From Pelodera strongyloides (lineage: Eukaryota > Nematoda > Chromadorea > Rhabditida > Rhabditidae): a stretch of 64,000 nt of DNA. A program made the position numbers and the translations under genes. Positions 27,501 through 39,800 of this stretch are shown here, in pieces. The stretch is taken from assembly GCA_036852015.1 (NCBI GenBank), contig JAANDG010000232.1, positions 1 through 64,000 of the forward strand. Reading direction: 5' to 3'. The notes under the pieces are model-generated. The model saw only the letters and a program-made list of their open reading frames with translations. It was not told the DNA's origin and did no database searches. Position 1 is the first letter of the stretch. Each line of letters opens with the position of its first letter.

Positions 27501-29260
27501 CTCAATTTCCGTGCTATTGAATTTTTTCTATTTCAAATTATGTTTTGGGCGAATGAAATTGTATGAAATATCTATAGAACCGCGCCAAATGTAATTTCAA
27601 TTATGTTTTTGAAAAACGTATTAACTTTCAATAAGTTATTATCTAACACACTATATTGCAACAACTAGATCGATACAAATATTGTACTAGTACTACATTA
27701 GTATTACACCAGTATTGAATACTGTATCAAATCTACAGTATTCCACTTCTCTACTGTTTCTTTTTCGGATTTTCTTGCTAATTTTGGAACTCCAGTACTC
27801 AAATTATGCACCAAATGTTAAAATTTCTATGACAAAACTGAGAGAAAAATGCCTATTCGCTGCGTGTCCAGCTCCAAGTCAATCACAGAAACGCTTCCTG
27901 GTAAGAGGACCAGGTTGAAGCGGCGGTAAGTTACCTATCAGAGTCATTGAAGCGGAGGTAAGCTACCGTAGTATCATAGTCATTGAAACTGCGGTAAGTT
28001 ACCGTAGTTGTCACAGTTGTGGGCCATGTGAAGCGGCGGTAAGTTACCGTATTTAGCATAGTCATTTCGTTGGAGCGCGAACAGAGCTTTCTGCTGAGCG
28101 CTCATTTTCACTTGTCCGTTTTACCGCCAAGTTCCCAATGTTGCCAAACTCGCGCCAGAAGTGCGCCGCACACTCTTTTCGATGACATTTCCAGTTAATC
28201 TGTTGTGCTTGCTGCCTAGTTACGTTCACTTATTCTATATTCTAGGTGCCATCTTTTGACGGGGTGAATTATCTGTTTGTACCTCAAAAGGCTTAGGCTT
28301 AGGCTCACGAGAAAATAATTGTTGTTACATCGTTACATCTCCTACTATACAGTGTTTTTTTTTGTAAACGTCTGCAGTACGTACATAGTATGAACAAATA
28401 CCAACAAAAATGATTTCTCTCGCGAAAGGCCCTTCAATCCCTTTTATTTCTTATTAAGAAAAATCGATATACATTAGTTCATAAGTATTAGCAGCTGATG
28501 TTTAGACAGTTTAGAATATAAAAGGACCAAGGTGGGATTAAAGGATAAAGATTTGTCAGTGATTACTAGTATTATGTGTTGGCATTTTGTATTCAATAAA
28601 TGCAAGATTTGGCATAAACTTCCTATTTGGCACTTGGAAAATATTGATTTTTCTCAGTATTGAGTCGTTTTTGACTTCCTACACCATAATGTTACATTTA
28701 TTACAAAAAATGAAATCTCGCATGTTTGTAATATTGTGACTAGGACCTAAAACCTGCAGTCAAAATTAAAAGCGAAATACCTGCCGGTTTTTGAAACGCT
28801 TCGTGGACAACTGGATTCTTACGTATTTATGCTTTTTTACTCAAATTTAGCTCGATTTTTTATCCTAATTTATGGTCATTTACATAAGCTGCATAAGAAT
28901 ACTGGTGTACTCGATGCGTTTCAAAAACCGGTGTTTCGCTTTAAAAAATAACACATCTCATTTCGGTATATGCTAATTTACCGCTTCTGAATCAAAACGT
29001 CACTTTATTCCTGATTGATTATTCAATGAACATAATCCAGTGTATTATTATCGATGAGGACAAAAATTTTCTGCCTACGTATTTGTGCAAATTTAGCTTG
29101 TCAATTTTGAGGACCATCTCTTGCAGTAAAGAAAATCGCAACTCTGTGATTTGCGCCCTTTTCGTATGTAACTTTTTCGTAATTTTCTTTGAATCCATTC
29201 CATTCTACTTGTCTTTTTCAGCATTTTGGTTTGAGGGAATTCTCTCTCTTTCTCTCTCTT

Positions 29261-29296
<36 letters not shown>

Positions 29297-29306
29297 GCTC
29301 TCTCTT

Positions 29307-29338
<32 letters not shown>

Positions 29339-30825
29339 TCTTTCTCCCTCTCACTTCCTCCCCTAGTCTCTTTACACAATACACAAAGGAGTCAGATTTA
29401 GTATGTTATGTTAAATGTTATGTTTAACCCTATCGAACAGTAATGAAAGTCTTTTTTTTTTAAAGCGAAATAACGGCCGGTTTTTGAATAGTTTCGATTC
29501 GTGTGGTTGCAAATGACGCAAATTATAATAAAAAAACAGAGATCAAATCGAGCTCACTTATCATAACTACGTAGGAATGCAGCTATCCGTCGTCATATAG
29601 GTTCAATGCGGTTCAAAAACCGGGTGTTATACGGCTTTAAGACTTTCTCTAGTACGCCATAACATAATACATAATTGTATGGTATTATTATTTTCAAGGA
29701 TTACTTGAATGGATAAATTTGACTTTGGTCAGCAATCTTTACATGTAGGGCTTCAAATATGTAGTTGGTGTCATTTGTGCGCTGGTGATTCATTCGAATC
29801 CTTCATTATTTCAATCCTAAATCTTTTATTGATCCACAAAAATAAAGTGTCAGACCTTTGCTAATTTAATAATTTGCCCTGATCTCTATTCATGTACTCT
29901 CTCATTAAAGCGGTATAACATCCGGTTTTTGAAACGCATCGTCGACAGCTGCATTCTTATGCATTTATGCTAACAATAAGTGGGTTGGAATCGGGGTCGA
30001 TTTTTTTTTATTATAATTTAAGCTTATTTGCATATGCTGCATAAGAATGTAGTGTACTCGATGTGTTTCAAAAATCGGCCGGTATTTCGCTTTACCATTA
30101 TTTTCTTTGCGTTTCAGTAAATTAGTTAGCAAGTAGTGTTTATTTCTGGGAATCAATGAGTAGAACTGTGTTAAGCATTCATGTACATCTTATCATGTAC
30201 ACTACATCAAAAAACACTTATCGACAACCAGAATATGCTCACAAACCGGGGTGGCTCAATGGCGACGTCTTTGTTTATCAGTTAACCGATCCGTGTTCGA
30301 ATCCATCCACGGTTGCACTTAATCAATTAATTTTATAAGTAAACTTCAGATCACGAATTCATTCTGACGGCTCTGACGCGGAGCGCAGTGAAGAAGAAGA
30401 CCGCAGTGATCTTGAATATGCATGTGCACATTGCGCACTTCTGGCTGACTACAAGAAGAAACTATTGAAGACGGAGATTGGTAAGAAAACTCCTGTTAGC
30501 ATGATGCTTTCTTTGTCTGCACACTTAGAGCACGGTGCTTTCTTGGTCTGCACTGTTACATCTCGGTGCTTTTTTTTGATCTACACACTTGTAGCACCGT
30601 GCTTTTTACGTCCACACAGTTCCAGCACGGTGCTTATTGTGTCTGCATTTTTCAATATTTTATAATTTTTAGAATCGGCTGTTATGCGCTTAGCGCGCCG
30701 CTTGGGCTCTACATCGGGAAGGACGTGGGTACGCGGCGAACAACATAATAGGAGGTTCATTTTTTTTTTAAATTTTACTTTCAAGCATGGCGCATCTCTA
30801 TATCTCTCTCACACATCTCTCTCTT

Positions 30826-30864
<39 letters not shown>

Positions 30865-33800
30865 TTCTCTCTCTCTCTCGCTCTCTCTCTCCCTCTCTTT
30901 CTCTCTCTGTCTCGGTCTTCGCTGTCTTCACTTACAATTAGACTCTCTTACCCTCACGGGACTTCCCCATATTTTTTTACCGTAAAAATTTATTTATGTT
31001 TATTAACATTCAAAGTCTTTTCAGTTTGAAAATGGATGCCCCGGATATTGTCGTCTCCAGTATTTCGTCCGAAGATGAAGAAAACACAACGGAAAACACG
31101 ACGGGCAGTGAAAACTTTTCCAGTTTGCAGACCAGCGAGGCCAGGTTTGTTGGACTTTTTTATAAATAGGTCATAGACAATAAAAATATTATTTTCAAAT
31201 GTAGCCCTAAGTGGGCTCGGCCTTTTATACTACTTCACTTCAAATAATAAGAAGGCTAAGGCTAAGGCTAAGGCGTTAGGGTGTTAGGAAGGTCTATTGT
31301 CTAGGTGTGATGTGGTTATCCTATATACCAATATATGTTTTTTTTTGCACCACCGGTTGAGGCATCGACATAATATTTTATTTGTCGATTGCCCTTGTGA
31401 GTAACGTATCATTGGCATATAATACGTAAGAAAATTACATTGAAAATTTGATTTTCACATACACACAAAACAAAACAATAATTTTCCTGTCATTTGCAGT
31501 TCGTTTCGAAGTTTTCGATTTGGTTTTGTTCAATATATATTATTCTATCTTCTCTCTCTCTCTTTCTCTCTTTCCTATCCGTTCTCTCGCTTTATCTCTT
31601 CTCCTAACGTCCATATCACTCTCTCGCAAACTCTCTATCACTGATACACAATACACTTTTTCGGGTTGTTCCCGAAATTATATAAAAATCGTTAACTGAG
31701 TATCGCATAAGCCTCCATATATGGACGATTTACATTTACAAGTTGGCATTTCAAGTAAAGACCATGTGGCTATTTTTGATTAGAAAAATGCAAATAAGCT
31801 CCAAATGCTAATCCACTTTAGACTTTATTAACTATTACTGTTACACTTCCTGTTTTATATTAATAAGCATTTGCTTTGTATATAGAATTAATATGTACAA
31901 TGATATACGCCAGAAGTTAAGTGCCCAAGCCTAAGCCTAAGCCTAAGGTGTTAGAGTAAAAAAAAGTACACATATGATATTTTTTCAACGAGCACGGTTA
32001 GAGAAAACTTTTCCTTAGTTGTAAGTAAGTGGAAATTATCTTTAGTAATGTGTTATGATGACGATGTTCTAAAGTATGCAGTAAATATGGCTTTGCTCAG
32101 TATCGACAATTTAAATAAGTGAATCTGCGTCTGTTATAGTTATATTACGTATATTAGGTATATTAGCACGTTCATGTAGGTAGTGATATTAAAGGAAAAA
32201 AAGACATTTAAAAAAAAAGATAATCATCGGTTGTCACAGTAACGCGATGATAAGGTTTCTTTTCACGTGTTTTACAACGGCACCATCTTTTATAATTAGG
32301 AATGCCGTTTTCGCTCGTTCGCTGGTAGATGGGGGGCCTGTTTAAAGGGACGGGCCCATCAAAATAAACCCATATTTTGCATGTTTTGATAATTTGTATA
32401 AAGGGGGTTTATTATAATATATGTACACTAAATTTCGGCTAGACTTTATCCCGCTGAAATTTTTCGGTGTCGATAAACGCTAAGTGTACCGTAGAAGAGA
32501 CACAATTGCACCTTTATTTTCTTGTCGCGTGTCCCGGGGGAATATGGCTATATAGACAGATGGTCTCCCGGGTCCCAACCAGAGCGAGGTATCCTCGGGA
32601 GACACGGTAAGGAAATAAGGGTGCAATTGTGTGTCTTCTACGGTATACTTATGCGTTTATCGACACCGAAAAATTTCAGCGGGCTAAAGTCTAGCCGAAA
32701 TTTAGTGTACATATATTATAATAAACCCCCTTTATACAAATTATAAAAACATGCAAAATATGGGTTTATTTTGATGGGCCCGTCCCTTTAAAGCGAAATA
32801 CCGGCCGGTTTTTGAAACGCATTGCATGCACCTCCTTTCTTATGCAGCATATGCAAATCAGCAAAAATTGGAATAAAAACTAGACCCCAATTAGACCCCA
32901 GGTGCATAAATGCATAGGAATGCAAGTACTTGAGATGTGTTTCAGAAACCGGCCGGTATTTCGCTTTAAAAAACAACTTGAATGAAAATTGGAAGAAAAA
33001 AGATAAATTCAGAATTCAGAAGCACAGTTATAGGAGGAGGCTCACGAGATCGAAGTGCTCAAATAGTTTCCTTTTATCGAAAGACGATGGTATTAAATTC
33101 CGAAATACATGTTTTACAAAGCAAACGCTTTTAACTGGAAGGAGTAAATCAATATAAAACTATGAATTCTATCAAAAAAATTTCCGTCGTCACGGAACAA
33201 AAAAATACATAATTTCCGACGGTCGTGTATTACATGCGTCAAAATGCACAAAAATTATCCTTCCATTAGGTTCGACGTAGATCACCTGACCTTTCCCTAA
33301 TTACCCTAATTATCCATGCTTTTGCAGTTCGCCGTGCTCATCCACGTCCCCGTCGCCGCAAATACAACGGAACGAAAACGATGTGACGTTTGACACGTCC
33401 GAAGAGAGCCAGGTCTGTTTTAGCAGAATTCGTGGATTACTTATAGAAATGCCCAGCGGTTGCTTATCATATCGTGTAACTCGGCCTTACACGATATGAA
33501 AAAAATTTATCATGTCGTACAGTACGCTCTTACACGATACCGCGCAAAGAAATTTATCGTACACATAACTGCACCGTACATGGTATGATAAAAGTGTGCA
33601 TATTGCCACTGGCCACGGCTTGAGCACGATAAAGTTTTATCATAAAATTTTTATCGAATTGGGAATTTATCGTGTAACCAATGCTATAGGCCAAATCATG
33701 AAAATCGGTAGGTCACCTTATTACTAAATGGGTGACCAGCCCCTTTCCCACCGTACCAAGTTTCCACCGGTAACGTTTTGGCCGCTTGGTCGTCATAAAA

Positions 33801-36800
33801 CCAACCACCGATGGTATTGAACCCGCGATGTTTTCCGTGAACAACGACGCTAGCCACTACACCATGTTCACTAAAGAATAATATTAAACCAATACTAGGA
33901 ATGCTTGGTGCTTCGGCAGCACGGTCTGCAACTTCGGCCTCCGAAACTCCTCTCACCCTATCCGGACTCGAGCTCACCGCCGAGGTCGAATTCAGTCGAC
34001 TTGAGCACCTTGAGGAGGGACATTGAACTTTTATCTGTTTCCTCCGGAGACTCTGATGGTAGATCTTTAGTTTATAGAAATAAAGATTAATGTATAATGA
34101 TATTAGTGTCGCAGAAATAGGTAATTTGTATATAAAAAATAGAACCTCTGGAGTTCGTTTCACAATCTGCGAATAGAACATAAATGTCCACGTGGAACTC
34201 TCGTAGTATAGGAACTTACAAGTTCTGAACGTTGAATACTGTTTTGAACCACTCTGGACGCTGGAGTGAAAGAGCATTCTAGTGAGGTAGTAGAGGACCG
34301 ATTTATTGATTTATTGCGAAACATATATTTCGATTTCCAAAGTGCACGTTCCAAGTTCCGATTTCTGATTTCCAAATTCAGAATTCCAATTTCAGGCGAG
34401 TCAAGTAGTGACTTCGACCCTCCGACTCCCGCCGATTCTATTCGGACTGTACGGAGTCGGAGTCACGATCCGGCGCCAAGTCCAGAAAACTTCCTTCGAC
34501 GTCCGTCCAGAATAGAACACCTCAGCGAGCTGTTCAGGTTTGCGGATCTTAGTTTGCAGTATTGTTTGTGTATTGTGGTTTGTGGTTTGTAGTTTATAGT
34601 TTGTATCTTGACTATTTATTTGGCTTGATCAACGAGATAAAGAAACACTATCAGTGAGCGACATGTAAGTTTATTTGTTTGGTTTTCTTTTTTGTTTGTT
34701 TACCGCATGTTGTTCATCCCTTGGTTATTGTACCCTTGTACGCTTATTTTAAGTTTCTTCTTTCTTTTTTTTAGTTCCCCCAACTGCATAGAGAGTTGCG
34801 AAAATTAAAGTGCTCTAGTATTTCGGTGTAACGATGTGATTTATAAAAAATAAATAAAACAATAGCAGGGCCTGCAATGCAACACAGTGCAACCGCCGAA
34901 AAAAACTTACCATGGAGAAAAAAAAACGAAGTGTGAAAAAAAAACGCGTGGGTGGCCCTAGCTTAAATGCCCAGACCCACTGGCATGAAGTTACGTTGAA
35001 CATTGTGCGGGGGAAACACAGACTACAGGTTTAAGGCGAAAAATCAGCCGGTTTTTGAAACGCATCGTGGACAACTGAATTCTTACGTATTTATTATAAT
35101 TTACTCGAATTTAGCTCGGTTTTTATTCTAATCTATTTGATTTGCATGAGCCATAAGAATGCTGGTTTACTTGATGCGTTTCAAAAACCGGCCGGTATTT
35201 CGCTTTAATTCTAAAAGAAAGGCGAGCTATTTGTAGGAAAGCTTTGGCAAAATCGCCAGTAGTCCGACGCACGGCGGAACAAGAACACCGCACAGTGAAT
35301 AAACATCGAACAAGTCGGTATTGGTTGGATGAACAGGTGATTACTATTTATTTATTTATTTGATTTATATTTCTTTTAATTATTTAATTATTTATTCATT
35401 TGATTCATAGTACTTTTAATTATGTTATTTTATTTGTTATCTGTTGTTTTTGTTGTATGAATTAACCTAAATTAAAAAGGCAAACTACAGTAACGGGGTG
35501 ACCCTATCCCTTTGGTTTTCGGCTGACCCATCCCTTTAATAAATGCAATTCGTACGGTTTCAGATCCTTCCTTCTGAGCATATATGGCTTCCGTCAACGG
35601 GACCGGGAAGCAGTGCCAGTGCTGATAACGATTGTTACTTAGGTGATAAAGGTACCGCGATAGTGTTATATCCTTGTGAGGAGTTACAGTACTCTTTAGC
35701 AAATTACGTTGGACCGCATCTAATGAATGAAACAAATGAATTTGTCACTCCCAAGATTATCATTATTTTGGCATACCTGCGAACTAGAATATTTATGAAC
35801 TTTACAAAAAAAAATTAACTTTTCAGGCGGTTGCGAGAGAACGGGTGAAAAGAGGAGGTGCGCGGCTTGTCATCTCGTTGCACATACGGCATGTTTCCCG
35901 TTGTTGGCAAAGGTAGAGCCTATGTTATAAATAAAATTTCGCGCGAGGGGGGGGGGTGCGCCACAGGTGCGCGGAAGGTGTTCAATTTCTGTTGGCACAC
36001 TTGCGCCGCATCCTTTAGGGGAGGCGTGGCAGGGAGACTAAAAATAAAAAATAAAAATGCAAATTTAAAGGGATGGGTTCACTACAAAATCACCTTGTTT
36101 TTATGCTTTAGTTTGATTGTACAAAGGTAAAATTAAACAAAGAGCATAAAAAAGGTTTCTTGAATTACTCCCTAGGGAAGATATTAGGTAAAAAGGGTGA
36201 GTATTGATCGATCTCCCGATAACATGAGTAAACAAGATAAACTAGGGAAGCTAAGAGATATGGCTGAAACACACTGTTTTGAGCAAAATGAACTGTAGTT
36301 TTCATCGTTTAGTTTACTTAAAACAATGAAAAACAGTGTGTTTCAGCTATATCTCTTAGCTTCCCTAGTTTATCTTGTTTACTCATGTTATCGGGAGATC
36401 GATCAATACTCACCCTTTTTACCTAATATCTTCCCTAGGGAGTAATTCGAGAAACATTTTTGATACTCTTTGTTTAATTTTACCTTTGTACAATCAAACT
36501 AAAGCATAAAAACAAGGTGATTTTGTAGTGAACCCATCCCTTTAAGATGAACCAAAACTGTAAGTGCACGTTCCGAGAGCACGGAAGGAAATATTCATCA
36601 AAAGAGATAATGGATGGATTAACAATGCATCACTGGATACACAAATGGAAACACGAGGGCAGGTTGGAGGAACTTTTTTATATTTTTATTTATGTTTTCA
36701 TAACCTTTAGTGTTTGAGCATAACGTGAACACTTCTTCGTTTTTGTCTGCTTTTTTTGTAGGTTTAGAAAATAACTTGTTTGAAGACACAGAAACAAATT

Positions 36801-39800
36801 CGTAGTATTTTGTAAGTAATAAATAACAATTTTAGGTGCAATCGCTGTGGCAAAAGTTTTCAGCAGAAAATATTCTTCCATCAAAAGGAAAAGGTTGGCT
36901 TTTTGTACGTACCATAATGGTGCCTCCGATTATCGGAGCGTACGGTGCCTAATGCCGTACCTTATGGTCTTCGGACCTATAAAATACCCTGCACATGCGC
37001 CTGCCTCCTCACTAACAATGAATTTACTTTGGAACTGTCTCGCTTTCTCCTTGTGAGCTAATAAGTCTCACATTGGTAGCGATTCCGCTTGTTATGGAGA
37101 TGTGTGTCCTTTCTTTTTATAACTTTGGTCTATTGGTGTTTGAAAGTATTTGTTTTTACTGTTATAATAATTATTTCTTTTATAAAATCCTTTTCAGGAA
37201 CCAGTGGCTGTTACCTGTTCTTGGTGCAAGGAATCCTATCACACGAAGAATTGCTTTGATCAAGAAAAAGTGGCTGAAAAGTGCGACCGAGGTAGAATAC
37301 TAGAATTCGTTTAAACATATTTTAGATCCCATACCGACATTCTATCGTGTGCCAGAACTGCGCCAGATGCGTCCGTGGGAAACACGTCGATTGGCGCAAT
37401 TCTAGCGCACTAGTGGCCCACCAATACTCAGTCGTTAGTTTGTGAAACAAGTAACTCTAACAAAATAAAGTTGATATAACAAACCGTAACAAATAATTTG
37501 CTATCTCATAAGCTGTTTTTCCATTACCTTGATATTTCAGCATTACTAGGGGTTTTATTATTTTTCATCTAGGTCTTCATAACCTGCCTTGTTCATATGA
37601 AACTCTTGCAGGTTCCCTGCGAGACATGATCGTGCCACCAGGTTGGATTCTCCGATTACCGAATAGAAAACGAAATAAACACAGGCAGAAAAATGCCGGA
37701 AAGAAGGTTGATTTTTGTAATATTTTTGACAGCTTCTAAATTACATAGAATCAGCCACTGCTACCCCTGCCCTCTAGCAAAACTCGTGAACCGGTACCGA
37801 GTGGAAAACAGCTCTATGATTATGATTCATAAATATAATCATTGTTAGCGCAAAAAAAAAAATTGTGGTGAGGAAAATCGAATGTTTCAAGTAATGCAGA
37901 ACGGTAAACGGTAGTGCGCGGCACTCGTTCTCAGATGGCTGGTGCGAAGACTGCAATAACAAACGAAAAACTTGTCTATGATACAAAAAAACACCCGAAA
38001 CGATTCATTGTGCGGAATATAAGGGTTGCTAAATTCGCGTAGACTATTAGGACTACTGGCCTATATGTAAGAACGGCTTTTGTAGATAATGATCAATTCA
38101 CAGCGTTTTGGCTAAATAAGCTAATTTTTTCGGTTATTAGAAAAATCAATAAAAGCAATTTAGCCGGTCCGTCAATTCATCGTGAAGCCAATCGATATGT
38201 ACAACAATGGACCAAGCCAGCCACTCATCGTTTTTGTTAATCCGAAATCGGGAGGCAACAAAGGCTCGAAAGTTAGTGAAAGCACGTTTATGGAGCTGAG
38301 TTACTCTTTTTAATATGACATGTTGCGTGGTTTTTGAATTTTTTACGCAACTTTTTGTAGAATTAATTGATTTTAAAGCGAAATACCGGCCGGTTTTTGA
38401 AACGCATCGTGTACAGCTGAATTCTTACGTATTTACGCAAAGTTGCTCGAATTTAGCCCGATTTTTTTTCTAATTTATGTTCATTTGCACAGGCTGCATA
38501 AGAGTGGAGGTGTACTCGATGTGTTTCAAAAACCGGCCGGCATTTCGCTTTAATTACTTATATTTCCAGGCACTCCACACTCTGTGCTGGCTGCTGAATC
38601 CCCGGCAGGTGTTCGATATAACGAGTCTGAAGGGACCGAAATTTGGGTACGCTTTTTAGATATAATTTATATTTTATCAGCCAATCAGGTAAATAATAGG
38701 ACCAAAGTTATTGTACATGCAACACTACGGTACCAAAATCGTAGCGGAGCCAAGCGCATGACTATTGACGAATGGGGGTACTGTAAGTACGTTAACTTCA
38801 ATTTTTCGCCGCTCAAATTTAACTCTGGCGAAGAAATACAAGAGATGTAGGTATGTATTGTGTTTGTGTTGTAAGCCACTAAAGTACGAATACAATTATA
38901 CAATTTTAAAATTTTTGTAGTCTGGAGGTATACCGTAAGATCGTCACGCAACTTCGACTTCTTGTATGTGGAGGCGATGGTACTGTAGGATGGGTACTAC
39001 AGACTCTGGACCAGGTTTGGGCATTAAGGGCGCATTCGAGATGGACATTTCCGGAAAAGAAAACTTTTGGTTCGAGATGGATTTCACTAGAAAAGAATGC
39101 AATTGACACGTATACACATGCAAATTATCGATTGATTTTAGTTTCAATTACGGCATTTTCGACAATTATTTTGCATGTATTATTTTTTTTTTCCTCGGTG
39201 TCCATCTCGAACCACTTTTTTTTTCCCGGAAAATGTCCATCTCGAATGCACACTGAGCAACATATTTCTATGCAAATTACAATTTTAAAAGCTTACAATT
39301 TTAATATTACCTAGTAATCTGAGGGACAATTGGAAACTACAAGATTGTTCTGCTCATCAGAAAGGTGTGCGCCAACTAAAGAAACAGTCTCGATATACTT
39401 GTATATGAATTTTGTTGCATTTTAGGGGGTGATACTTGAAAAGTTTGAAATTTTGTTTTGTGTTACCTTTGAGATGCAAATAAACATATTCCCTATTTTA
39501 GCTCAACTGGGCCACGTATCCTCCAATGGCCCTTCTGCCACTGGGCACTGGAAACGATTTGTCGAGGTTTTTATTTCTATTTATTTTTTTATTGCCGTTA
39601 TGCTTCCACCCCAATAGAAATTTATAAGCACATGGGAACTGTATATTTAAAGAGCACATGGATGGTGTTTTCCGGAGCATAAAAGATGTCGTCTTATTGC
39701 ACATCCAAAACTATAACACAGGTTATCATACAGAATTAGTCTGTATGTAGTTGAAAAGAAGTCTGTGTGCTAGTTTGTCGTTTGAATCCGTTATCGACTG

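Larger units (their letters stand above)
25984..30349 (+). other. Intron 13 (4.4 kb)
   Basis: Contains the repeats above, a GGTAAGTTACC repeat cluster, a short TTAGGC run at 28289-28304, family A MITEs, a CT microsatellite and a tRNA-like sequence. Confidence 0.6.
31145..33327 (+). other. Intron 16 (2.2 kb)
   Basis: Holds short GGCTAA / CCTAAG (TTAGGC-type) runs at 31250-31275 and 31927-31950, a CT tract at 31552-31630 and two adjoining TTAA elements. Confidence 0.6.

Noticed and set aside
27835..27899. Possible kinase exon ending [17 protein letters not shown]
   Set aside because: No convincing acceptor, and exons 13 and 14 already join in phase without it.
33696..34277. 193-codon minus-strand frame
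   Set aside because: It overlaps exon 18 of the kinase and a tRNA-like repeat; the antisense peptide has no recognisable domain.
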